Positions 1-5,578 of a stretch of DNA of 5,578 nucleotides are shown piece by piece. A model generated the notes under the pieces. The model had not been told where the DNA came from. It was given only the letters and a program-made list of their open reading frames with translations, and did no database searches. The DNA comes from Ruminococcus sp. UBA3286. GTDB taxonomy: Bacteria; Bacillota; Clostridia; Oscillospirales; Ruminococcaceae. A program made the position numbers and the translations under genes. How positions within the stretch are numbered: the first letter of the stretch is position 1; each line of letters opens with the position of its first letter. The stretch spans positions 1 through 5,578 of the forward strand of contig DETO01000162.1 of assembly GCA_002362135.1 (NCBI GenBank), written 5' to 3'.

Positions 1-34
1 CTTAGACGATAAATTTGATGAATACGGATACTAA
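1..34 (+). CDS. Possible C-terminal tail of a convergent gene cut by the window edge
   Basis: Reading from base 2 gives the codons for LDDKFDEYGY followed by a TAA stop at 32-34. The acidic and aromatic, protein-like composition, and a terminator hairpin about 24 bases further on in the same direction, suggest the 3' end of a plus-strand gene converging on cellobiose phosphorylase. Ten residues are too few to name a family, and such a short open stretch could occur by chance. No function is proposed. Confidence 0.35.
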   Translation, partial: LDDKFDEYGY

Positions 35-57
35 GAAATCGCTTGATTAAGTTCAAC

Positions 58-90
58 ATAAAAGACGGATTAAAAAAATCCGTCTTTTAT
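58..90 (+). terminator. Perfect 14-bp stem, probably a bidirectional intrinsic terminator
   Basis: A perfect inverted repeat pairs 58-71 with 77-90 (core GACGGATT/AATCCGTC) around a five-base A loop. On the plus strand the stem ends in a T-rich run (TTTTATTAT, 85-93), as expected for a Rho-independent terminator of a plus-strand gene ending near base 34. The A-rich left flank gives a shorter T run on the minus strand, so it could also back up termination of cellobiose phosphorylase. Confidence 0.75.
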
Positions 91-95
91 TATAC

Positions 96-133
96 AAAAA
101 ATCTGCCTCACCCGAAAGTGAGACAGATTTTTT
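96..133 (-). terminator. Intrinsic terminator of cellobiose phosphorylase
   Basis: The arms 96-111 and 118-133 pair over 16 positions around a six-base loop. The only DNA mismatch (C106 against A123) becomes a G-U wobble in minus-strand RNA but stays an A-C mismatch in plus-strand RNA, so the hairpin fits minus-strand transcription better. In that direction the GC-rich upper stem is followed by a run of six T. It starts 13 bases after the cellobiose phosphorylase stop codon, the usual position for its terminator. Confidence 0.85.
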
Positions 134-146
134 ATTTTATATGGAA

Positions 147-2603
147 TTAACCCATTACAACTTCAACTTCATGAACGCCGCCGTCGCAAACCGGTATAAC
201 ATTTCCGTCAACAGCCTTGCCGTCAACAGTCATGCTTGCTACGCCCTTGCAAACGTGGTTGGGGTTCTTGATAGTGATATTGTATTCAGCGCCACGGAAC
301 TTTCTTGTTGCGGTGAAGCCGTCCCACTCGTGAGGAATGGAAGGATCAACCTTAAGACCGTCCCAATCAGCAGCGATTCCGAGAATGTACTGCGAAATAG
401 CAACCATGTTCCATGCAGCAGTACCTGTAAGCCATGAGTTCTTGCCCTCGCCAAAACGTGAAGCGTCCTTACCTGCGATCATCTGACCGTATACATAAGG
501 CTCGGTCTTGTGCAGCTCGGAGATCTCCTCGTTGAATGCGGGAGCGATCTTGCTGTAGTACTCGAAAGCCTTATCGCCGCGGCCTGCATAAGCTTCAGCG
601 CAGATTATCCATGCATTGTTATGCGTGAAGATACCTGCATTTTCCTTGTAACCGCCGGGATATGTGGAAATTTCGCCGTACTGGATATAATACTTCGAGA
701 ACGCAGGGTTATTGAGTACAAGACCGTACTGCGTATTGAGATACTTGTCGATAGCGTTGAGAGTCTTGATATCAGCGCCCTCTTCCTTACCGATTTCGGA
801 CATAACTGCGAATCCCTGCGGCTCGATGAAGATCTTGCCTTCTTCGCATTCCTTTGAACCCATTTTTGCGCCTGTTGAATCGTAAGCGCGGATGAACCAG
901 TCGCCGTCAAATGCGGATTCCATAACGTTCTTCTTCATCTTGTCGATCTCAGCCTGTGCAGCAGCAGCTTCATCATCCTTGCCGAGATGCTTGAGAATAG
1001 CAACGTAGTTCGGGCCTGCATATGTAAAGAGCGTAGCAACCATTACAGATTCAGCGATCTTTGAGTAGCCGCCCTCAGCAGCAAACTTGGGATTCGTATA
1101 CGTCTGGAAGCTTTCGCCGGGAGTATCGGAATAGCATGAAAGGTTGATGCAGTCGTTCCAGTCGGCGCGCATTGCAAGCGGCAGACCGTGAGGGCCGAGA
1201 TTGTTTACGATCTTGTAGAAAGAAACTTTCAGGTGATCGAGCATAGGCTTAGCCTTTGACTCGTCGTTATCATAAGGAACCATTTCATCAAGAAGCGACC
1301 AGTCGCCTGTCTCCCTGATATATGCGGATACGGAAAGTATCATCCAGAGCGGATCGTCGGAGAAGTCGCCGCCGATATCGGAGTTGCCCTTCTTCGTGAG
1401 AGGCTGATACTGGTGATAGCATCCGCCGTCTTCCAGCTGAGTGGAAGCGATGTCGATAATGCGCTCTCTTGCTCTGTCGGGAATCTGGTGAACGAAACCG
1501 AGGATATCCTGATTGGAATCACGGAATCCCATGCCGCGTCCGATACCGCTTTCGAAGTAAGAAGCGGAACGTGAAAGGTTGAATGTTACCATACACTGAT
1601 ACTGATTCCAGATGTTGACCATGCGGTCTACCTTATCGTCGGGAGTATCAACACTGATGATTCCGAGCAGCTCGTCCCATGTTGCCTTAAGTTCAGCAAG
1701 ACCTGCCGCAACCTTTTCGGGAGTATTGTACTTGTCGATCATCTCGAGAGCCTTTACCTTATTGATAGTAACGCCGTCAGCCTCGAATTTCTGATCAACA
1801 GGCATTTCAACATAACCGAGAACGAAAATAAGAGTCTTGGACTCGCCGGGAGCGAGAGTTATCTTCTTATAGTGAGAAGCGATAGGAGACCAGCCGTCCG
1901 CAAATGAATTATTTGCTACGCCTGCCTCAACAGCCTGCGGATTGTGGAATCCGTTGTAAAGACCGATGAAAGAATCTCTGTCGGTATCGTAACCGTCGAT
2001 CTCGTCGTTTACTGTATAGAATGCGAAATGATCGCGTCTGTCTCTGTATTCTGTCTTGTGGTAGATAGTAGAGCCAACTACCTCAACACGGCCTGTGGAG
2101 AAGTTTCTCTGGAAGTTCGTGCAGTCGTCCTGAGCGTCCCAGAGACACCATTCTGCAAATGAGAACAGCGAGAAAGTTTTAGCTTCCGAACCCTCGTTAG
2201 TGAGGATAAGCTGCTGAACTTCGCCGTCGTAATTCTGCGGAACGAAGAAAGTTACTTCAGCCTTGAGGTCATTTTTCTTACCTGTGATAACGGTATAACC
2301 CATACCGTGACGGCACTCGTAGGAATCAAGCTCCGTCTTTACAGGCGACCAGCCGGGATTCCATATAGTTCCGTTGTCATTGATATAGAAATAACGTCCG
2401 CCCATATCGATGGGGACATTGTTATAGCGATAACGCGTAATTCGTCTGAGACGAGCGTCCTTATAGAAAGAATAGCCGCCTGCTGTGTTGGAAATCAGCG
2501 AAAAGAAGCCCTGTGTTCCGAGGTAGTTGATCCACGGATAGGGCGTTTTCGGGGAATTTATAACATATTCCCTTTTCGCGTCGTCAAAATATCCGAACTT
2601 CAT
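147..2603 (-). CDS. Cellobiose phosphorylase (glycoside hydrolase family 94)
   Basis: This 818-residue protein is predicted to phosphorolyse cellobiose, with inversion, to alpha-D-glucose-1-phosphate and D-glucose in the cytoplasm; no signal peptide is visible. The length fits cellobiose phosphorylases (a little over 800 residues) rather than the much longer cellodextrin phosphorylases. The layout matches GH94: an N-terminal beta-sandwich (about 1-270, with RYFYINDNGTIWNPGWSPVK at 70-89), a helical linker, an (alpha/alpha)6 barrel (about 315-740) and a C-terminal beta domain. The RADWNDC motif at 479-485 carries the expected general acid Asp484, equivalent to Asp490 of the Cellvibrio gilvus enzyme. 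His661 (FTHNNAW) and Thr726 (SWLTGTAAW) have the same 65-residue spacing as that enzyme's phosphate-binding His/Thr pair. RDSNQD at 361-366 is the conserved donor-site segment. The ATG follows AAAGGAG by 10 bases. The gene has its own promoter and terminator, so it is probably a single-gene unit, possibly with read-through from the mutarotase gene. Chitobiose and cellobionate phosphorylases are less likely alternatives. Confidence 0.95.
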   Translation of the reverse strand: MKFGYFDDAKREYVINSPKTPYPWINYLGTQGFFSLISNTAGGYSFYKDARLRRITRYRYNNVPIDMGGRYFYINDNGTIWNPGWSPVKTELDSYECRHGMGYTVITGKKNDLKAEVTFFVPQNYDGEVQQLILTNEGSEAKTFSLFSFAEWCLWDAQDDCTNFQRNFSTGRVEVVGSTIYHKTEYRDRRDHFAFYTVNDEIDGYDTDRDSFIGLYNGFHNPQAVEAGVANNSFADGWSPIASHYKKITLAPGESKTLIFVLGYVEMPVDQKFEADGVTINKVKALEMIDKYNTPEKVAAGLAELKATWDELLGIISVDTPDDKVDRMVNIWNQYQCMVTFNLSRSASYFESGIGRGMGFRDSNQDILGFVHQIPDRARERIIDIASTQLEDGGCYHQYQPLTKKGNSDIGGDFSDDPLWMILSVSAYIRETGDWSLLDEMVPYDNDESKAKPMLDHLKVSFYKIVNNLGPHGLPLAMRADWNDCINLSCYSDTPGESFQTYTNPKFAAEGGYSKIAESVMVATLFTYAGPNYVAILKHLGKDDEAAAAQAEIDKMKKNVMESAFDGDWFIRAYDSTGAKMGSKECEEGKIFIEPQGFAVMSEIGKEEGADIKTLNAIDKYLNTQYGLVLNNPAFSKYYIQYGEISTYPGGYKENAGIFTHNNAWIICAEAYAGRGDKAFEYYSKIAPAFNEEISELHKTEPYVYGQMIAGKDASRFGEGKNSWLTGTAAWNMVAISQYILGIAADWDGLKVDPSIPHEWDGFTATRKFRGAEYNITIKNPNHVCKGVASMTVDGKAVDGNVIPVCDGGVHEVEVVMG

Positions 2604-2667
2604 AATAAATCTTCTCCTTTGTTTTTACGTTGCAAACAGCGGAAGAAATCTTACCGCGATTTATACC

Positions 2668-2696
2668 ATTATAACATATATTTCAAATTATTACAA
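2668..2696 (-). promoter_or_regulatory. SigA-type promoter of cellobiose phosphorylase, extended -10
   Basis: Read on the minus strand, a -35 box TTGTAA (2691-2696) lies exactly 17 bases from a perfect -10 box TATAAT (2668-2673), which is preceded by TGT and so forms an extended -10. Transcription should start near 2661, leaving a leader of just under 60 bases that ends in AAAGGAG (2614-2620) and the ATG. A second -10-like TATAAA lies just downstream at 2660-2665. By eye I see no catabolite-repression (cre) match and no clear operator. The rest of the 157-base gap (2697-2760) is AT-rich, with no gene or intrinsic terminator. Confidence 0.85.
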
Positions 2697-2760
2697 GAGA
2701 TTCTCATAAATTAGTAATGTATTTTTTTTGAGACTGATTTTGTGCATTTTTACTAAAAGA

Positions 2761-3768
2761 TTATTTAGCAAAAAACCTCTGATGCGCCTTGAAAGTTTCG
2801 CCCGGTCTTACTTCGGTGTATCCCGTTATATCGGCAGGCAGACTGAGATTGGGCGCGTCTATCATCGCCGTCATCGGTTCGGGGCAGAAATAGTGATTGA
2901 AGCCTCTGTCGTTCCAGACTATCCAGAATTTATACTCCTCGGAAACTTCATAGCAGAGTTTCTTTCCGCTTGCAATATCTTCCACAATTACGCCGTGGAA
3001 TTTCTCGCCGTCAAGATCGGTATACTCGCCTGTATACATATCGTTGTCGCAAACCTGAAGAACGGGGCATTTGTTTCCGCTCTTATATTCCAAATCCCAC
3101 ATAGTCAGGGATTTCAGCTTTTCGGTAGGCAAACAACGCTCGTTAAGCTCGCATTTTTTCCCTGCCGGAACTGTCAGGCGGATATCGCTTTCCTGCGCGC
3201 CGTCAACGAACGGAGCGTTTATCGTCGTATGAGAAGCCAGCGACATAGGCAGCATTTTATTGGAAACGTTCGTAAAGCAGATATCCTGCTCCAGTCCGTG
3301 CGCAGACAGCGTGAACGTATATTCCGCAACAAACTTTATAGGAAGATACTGGAAAAATTCGTCGTTTTCATCGTAAACATAGCGAGCCTTCACCCATGCG
3401 CAGTTGCTGTCGGCATTATGCTCCACGATCTCGAAAGTACGCTTATGCAAAAATCCGTGGATATGGTTGTTATAGGGCGCTTTTTCGTTTACAGGGAGCT
3501 GATATACAGCGTCGGATGTTTTCAGTTTTCCGTCCGCGAAGCGATTCGGCAGATAAAGAGTGGGCAGTCCCCACACCTCCGCCGACTGTTTTATTGTCTC
3601 GGCGGAATTATCTGGATTCCAGCGGAAAAATTCCATTTCCTTGGTGTTGGAGCGAAGTCTGATAACGTTGCAGCCGATCTCGTATGCAACAAGGGCTTCA
3701 TAGCCGCCTGCGCTCATTTTTACGCACGGCATACCGTTCCAGTTCATAAGTTGCGTTGTGTTTTTCAT
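2761..3768 (-). CDS. Aldose 1-epimerase family protein (galactose mutarotase fold)
   Basis: This 335-residue cytoplasmic protein has the length and motif order of the aldose 1-epimerase family, which interconverts alpha and beta anomers of sugars. Visible motifs are PNRFADG (74-80, substrate-binding Arg76), NNHIHGF (100-106, catalytic-type His104), SHTTINAPF (179-187, His180) and CPEPM (295-299, Glu297 as likely general base). The His/His/Glu set needed for mutarotation is therefore present. No signal peptide or membrane segment is seen. The ATG is preceded by GAAAGG with a rather long 11-base gap; an upstream ATG at 3787 is out of frame, and the next in-frame ATG (Met8) has no ribosome binding site. 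It starts 32 bases after the small membrane protein gene, with no convincing promoter between, and cellobiose phosphorylase lies downstream. Glucose is a reasonable substrate from context, but the motifs deviate from classical GalM, so another sugar or sugar phosphate is possible. Confidence 0.85.
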   Translation of the reverse strand: MKNTTQLMNWNGMPCVKMSAGGYEALVAYEIGCNVIRLRSNTKEMEFFRWNPDNSAETIKQSAEVWGLPTLYLPNRFADGKLKTSDAVYQLPVNEKAPYNNHIHGFLHKRTFEIVEHNADSNCAWVKARYVYDENDEFFQYLPIKFVAEYTFTLSAHGLEQDICFTNVSNKMLPMSLASHTTINAPFVDGAQESDIRLTVPAGKKCELNERCLPTEKLKSLTMWDLEYKSGNKCPVLQVCDNDMYTGEYTDLDGEKFHGVIVEDIASGKKLCYEVSEEYKFWIVWNDRGFNHYFCPEPMTAMIDAPNLSLPADITGYTEVRPGETFKAHQRFFAK

Positions 3769-3800
3769 TTTGATCAGAACCTTTCATTTAATTAATATAA

Positions 3801-4061
3801 TCACCTTTTACTTTTGAATATTTCTTTCAGGGAGAAAAAAATCAAAAATATATCCATAATAAAAATAGCCGATCCGCCTATAAAATGTCCTTTTAAGATG
3901 CAGTTAATCCCCATAAAAGCGATAAGTCCGTATATTCCCATCAATATTGCAGATATAATTAAAACGGCAATAATCTTTGCCCATAGCGGAAATTTTCCCT
4001 TAGCGACAGCTAAAGCAGCATCATAAAATATTTCAGCGAATATTTCCAATATCGGTTCCAA
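3801..4061 (-). CDS. Small two-helix membrane protein of unknown function, TTG start
   Basis: This 86-residue protein has no function I can assign. Residues 1-20 (MEPILEIFAEIFYDAALAVA) look like an amphipathic helix with several acidic residues. Two hydrophobic segments follow, about 30-53 and 60-78, joined by a short loop (LKGH), and the protein ends in the basic tail KEIFKSKR. Lysines at 21, 23 and 29 and the basic tail suggest a helical hairpin with both ends in the cytoplasm. It resembles in layout the many small uncharacterised Firmicute membrane proteins with an acidic N-terminal helix and two helices. The start is TTG: an in-frame stop lies immediately upstream (4062-4064), the first in-frame ATG is inside helix 1, and AGAGG sits 8 bases before the TTG. 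The gene begins 14 bases after the citrate synthase stop, so it is almost certainly co-transcribed and possibly translationally coupled. Confidence 0.75.
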   Translation of the reverse strand: MEPILEIFAEIFYDAALAVAKGKFPLWAKIIAVLIISAILMGIYGLIAFMGINCILKGHFIGGSAIFIMDIFLIFFSLKEIFKSKR

Positions 4062-4069
4062 TTAATATA

Positions 4070-4074
4070 CCTCT
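4070..4074 (-). promoter_or_regulatory. Ribosome binding site that fixes the TTG start
   Basis: AGAGG on the minus strand lies 8 bases before the TTG at 4061-4059 and starts 2 bases after the citrate synthase stop codon. The ideal spacing, together with the in-frame stop just upstream, is the main evidence that translation starts at TTG rather than at an internal ATG. Ribosomes ending citrate synthase would terminate on top of this site, which allows translational coupling. Confidence 0.7.
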
Positions 4075-4075
4075 T

Positions 4076-5443
4076 TTAGTCCATACGGTTCTCCATATCC
4101 GTATATTCGCGCATGGGAGAGATTGCCTTATACGCGGGGCGGATTATCTTATTTGAATTTATCAATTCCTCAATACGGTGAGCCGACCAGCCTGCAATAC
4201 GCGATACCGCAAAAATAGGCGTAAACAGTTCGTCGGGGATTCCGAGCATACGATATACAAAGCCGCTGTAGAAGTCAACGTTTGCGCACACGCCCTTGTA
4301 GATTTTGCGCTCCTCCGCGATAACTTCGGGAGCAAGTCTTTCCACCAGCGAATACAGCATAAATTCGTCGTGTCTGCCCTTTTCGGCGCTGAGTTTTTCA
4401 ACGAATCCCTTAAACACCTTAGCGCGCGGGTCTGAATGCGAATACACGGCGTGTCCCATTCCATAAATAAGACCGGCATTATCGAACGCCTGCTTTTTAA
4501 GCAGCTTTTTCAGATAAGCGCGAACTTCCTCTTCGTCATTCCAGTTTTTGACATTACGCTTCATATCGTCGAACATCATTACAACTTTTATATTCGCGCC
4601 GCCATGCTTAGGACCTTTCAGCGAACCCAATGCGGCTGCTATCGCGGAATAGGTATCAGTTCCCGAAGATGAAACTACATGAACGGTAAAAGTTGAATTG
4701 TTTCCGCCGCCATGCTCCGCATGAAGCACGAGAGCGAGATCGAGAATACGCGATTCAAGTTCGGTAAACTGCTTGTCTGGGCGAAGCATATACAAAATAT
4801 TTTCCGCAATTGACAGTTCGGGATTCGGGTCGTGTATGAAAAGGCTGCCGCCTGATTTCGTATATTTATACGCCTGATAGCCGTAAACCGCCAGCACCGG
4901 AAAAAGCGTTATCAGCTCAATGCTTTGGCGCAGCACGTTTGGGACAGATATATCATTGGCATGATCATCATATGAGTACAGTGCAAGAACGCTCTTGGCA
5001 AGGGTATTCATCATATTGTCGCTGGGCGCTTTCATAATAACGTCTCTGGTAAACGTCGATGGCAACGCGCGGAAATCCGCAAGAATATTCTTGAATTCCT
5101 CCAGTTCATGCTCCGAGGGCATTTTTCCGAATAAAAGCAAATATATGGTTTCTTCAAAGCCGTAGCGTTTTTCTTTTATAAAACCTGCGACAATGTCCTC
5201 AACGTCGATTCCTCTGTAAAAAAGCTTGCCGTCGCCATGATTCGGAGCGCCGTCGCCGTTGTCAAGCACCTTTATCGTGCTGATATTGGTAAGTCCGGCG
5301 ACTACGCCCTGACCGTTTACATCACGGAGACCGCGCTTCACATCATATTGCGTATAAAGTTCGGGATCGATCCTGTAACTGTCGGTTGAGCGTTCCGCCA
5401 GCTTTAAGATCTCGGGGGTTACTTCTGAAAATTTGTATGGCAT
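4076..5443 (-). CDS. gltA: Citrate synthase (Si-type)
   Basis: This 455-residue enzyme is predicted to condense acetyl-CoA and oxaloacetate to citrate in the cytoplasm. The catalytic set is complete: His280 in GPKHGGAN, His331 in GMGHAVYSHSDPR and Asp390 in VDFYSGF, matching His264/His305/Asp362 of E. coli. The oxaloacetate-binding His region is LHAEHGGGNNSTF (240-252, His244), and Arg340 and Arg415 (SRIAGWSAH) fit the substrate-binding arginines. The large helical domain with KLFYRGIDVEDI (73-84) is typical of the family. I start at the ATG at 5443, which has AAAGGA 10 bases upstream. The open frame continues 41 codons further, but that part covers the promoter and leader and is not citrate synthase-like. 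In fermentative Clostridia such an enzyme normally feeds an incomplete TCA branch towards 2-oxoglutarate and glutamate. A 2-methylcitrate synthase is possible but no propionate genes are nearby. It is the first gene of the probable unit with the membrane protein and mutarotase. Confidence 0.95.
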   Translation of the reverse strand: MPYKFSEVTPEILKLAERSTDSYRIDPELYTQYDVKRGLRDVNGQGVVAGLTNISTIKVLDNGDGAPNHGDGKLFYRGIDVEDIVAGFIKEKRYGFEETIYLLLFGKMPSEHELEEFKNILADFRALPSTFTRDVIMKAPSDNMMNTLAKSVLALYSYDDHANDISVPNVLRQSIELITLFPVLAVYGYQAYKYTKSGGSLFIHDPNPELSIAENILYMLRPDKQFTELESRILDLALVLHAEHGGGNNSTFTVHVVSSSGTDTYSAIAAALGSLKGPKHGGANIKVVMMFDDMKRNVKNWNDEEEVRAYLKKLLKKQAFDNAGLIYGMGHAVYSHSDPRAKVFKGFVEKLSAEKGRHDEFMLYSLVERLAPEVIAEERKIYKGVCANVDFYSGFVYRMLGIPDELFTPIFAVSRIAGWSAHRIEELINSNKIIRPAYKAISPMREYTDMENRMD

Positions 5444-5453
5444 AATATCGCCG

Positions 5454-5459
5454 TCCTTT
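5454..5459 (-). promoter_or_regulatory. Ribosome binding site that sets the citrate synthase start
   Basis: AAAGGA on the minus strand, 10 bases before the ATG at 5443, ends a purine-only stretch (5454-5470) made of GAAAA-like repeats. That A-rich, unstructured leader segment separates the upstream hairpin from the start codon and should be easy for ribosomes to load on. No comparable site precedes the longer upstream start of the same frame. Confidence 0.8.
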
Positions 5460-5482
5460 CTTTTCTTTTCGTAAAATATTGA

Positions 5483-5513
5483 GCAACACAGCATAAAATT
5501 TATACCGTGTTGC
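5483..5513 (-). promoter_or_regulatory. Long stem-loop / palindrome at the 5' end of the citrate synthase leader
   Basis: The arms GCAACAC (5483-5489) and GTGTTGC (5507-5513) are perfect inverses, and the repeat continues inward, so 13 of 15 base pairs match around the centre at 5498. Both mismatches (5490/5506 and 5492/5504) become G-U wobbles in minus-strand RNA, so the transcript can pair almost without interruption up to a short loop. It begins 1-3 bases after the predicted transcription start. No T run follows, so it is not a standard terminator. It could be a 5' hairpin that stabilises the mRNA, an RNA regulatory element, or a DNA operator for a repressor binding just downstream of the promoter. 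No known operator consensus is recognised. Confidence 0.7.
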
Positions 5514-5521
5514 CTAAAAAT

Positions 5522-5550
5522 ATTATAACATTTTTCAATAAAAAAGTCAA
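5522..5550 (-). promoter_or_regulatory. Strong SigA-type promoter of citrate synthase, extended -10
   Basis: On the minus strand, TTGACT (5545-5550) and a perfect TATAAT (5522-5527) are separated by exactly 17 bases, and TGT directly before TATAAT makes an extended -10. The predicted start is near 5515, giving a leader of about 72 bases. The promoter probably drives citrate synthase, the small membrane protein and the mutarotase-fold gene. Such a near-consensus promoter suggests high basal expression unless the adjacent palindrome is bound by a repressor. Bases 5551-5578 upstream show nothing recognisable. Confidence 0.9.
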
Positions 5551-5578
5551 GCCTTGCGGAAATCAATTTTTACTTGTG

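Noticed and set aside
2697..2705. Short palindrome GAGATTCTC next to the cellobiose phosphorylase -35 box
   Set aside because: It is only nine bases with no extension of symmetry and no match to a known operator, too short to call a regulatory site.
2307..2714. Plus-strand open frame across the start and promoter of cellobiose phosphorylase
   Set aside because: It overlaps the ribosome binding site, leader and promoter of a clear gene on the other strand and has no initiation signals of its own.
2711..2756. Inverted repeat TTAGTAA / TTACTAA after the mutarotase gene
   Set aside because: The arms are only 7 AT-rich bases, 32 bases apart, with no T run in the right place. This is expected by chance in such AT-rich DNA.
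2728..3795. Long plus-strand open frame (355 codons) opposite the mutarotase gene
   Set aside because: It is antisense to a gene with conserved catalytic motifs, has no ribosome binding site or promoter, and its translation has no recognisable domain. It is a codon-bias shadow.
3769..3830. Possible promoter (TATATT-like -10) before the mutarotase gene
   Set aside because: The -10 match is weak and no -35 box is found at a suitable distance. The 32-base gap is better read as intra-operon.
5444..5566. N-terminal extension of citrate synthase by 41 codons
   Set aside because: The extension would cover the -35/-10 boxes, the leader hairpin and the purine-rich ribosome binding site, and its sequence is not citrate synthase-like. 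The ATG at 5443 has AAAGGA in place.
1..5578. CRISPR array, mobile element, tRNA/rRNA or defence system
   Set aside because: No spaced direct repeats, transposase-like frame, terminal repeats or RNA-gene-like sequence were seen. The four genes account for nearly all of the window.

Overview
The window looks like chromosomal DNA from an anaerobic Firmicute of the cellulolytic Clostridia/Ruminococcus type. The evidence is a cellobiose phosphorylase of the intracellular GH94 type, strong AGGAG-like ribosome binding sites, AT-rich intergenic DNA around moderately GC coding DNA, and vegetative promoters with extended -10 boxes. The genus is inferred from gene content and protein style, not from a marker gene.

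Layout: all four complete genes lie on the minus strand, so transcription runs from high to low coordinates. From the right edge they are: a strong promoter (5522-5550), a long stem-loop at the very start of the predicted transcript (5483-5513), a Si-type citrate synthase (5443-4076), a small two-helix membrane protein with a TTG start (4061-3801), an aldose 1-epimerase/galactose-mutarotase-fold protein (3768-2761), a second strong promoter (2668-2696), and cellobiose phosphorylase (2603-147). Two hairpin terminators (96-133 and 58-90) follow. The first 34 bases may be the last codons of a convergent plus-strand gene.

Function: cellobiose phosphorylase splits imported cellobiose with phosphate into alpha-glucose-1-phosphate and glucose, saving ATP. 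The mutarotase-fold protein next to it could interconvert glucose anomers for the following kinase or phosphorylase step, though its substrate is not proven. Citrate synthase probably feeds the oxidative half of an incomplete TCA cycle towards 2-oxoglutarate and glutamate. The 14- and 32-base gaps from citrate synthase through the mutarotase suggest one transcript. Cellobiose phosphorylase has its own promoter but could also receive read-through, because no intrinsic terminator is visible after the mutarotase.

This is mostly ordinary central and cellodextrin metabolism. I see no CRISPR array, mobile element, tRNA/rRNA or defence-type system. The most interesting non-coding signal is the hairpin or palindrome at the citrate synthase transcription start. 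The least explained protein is the small membrane protein.
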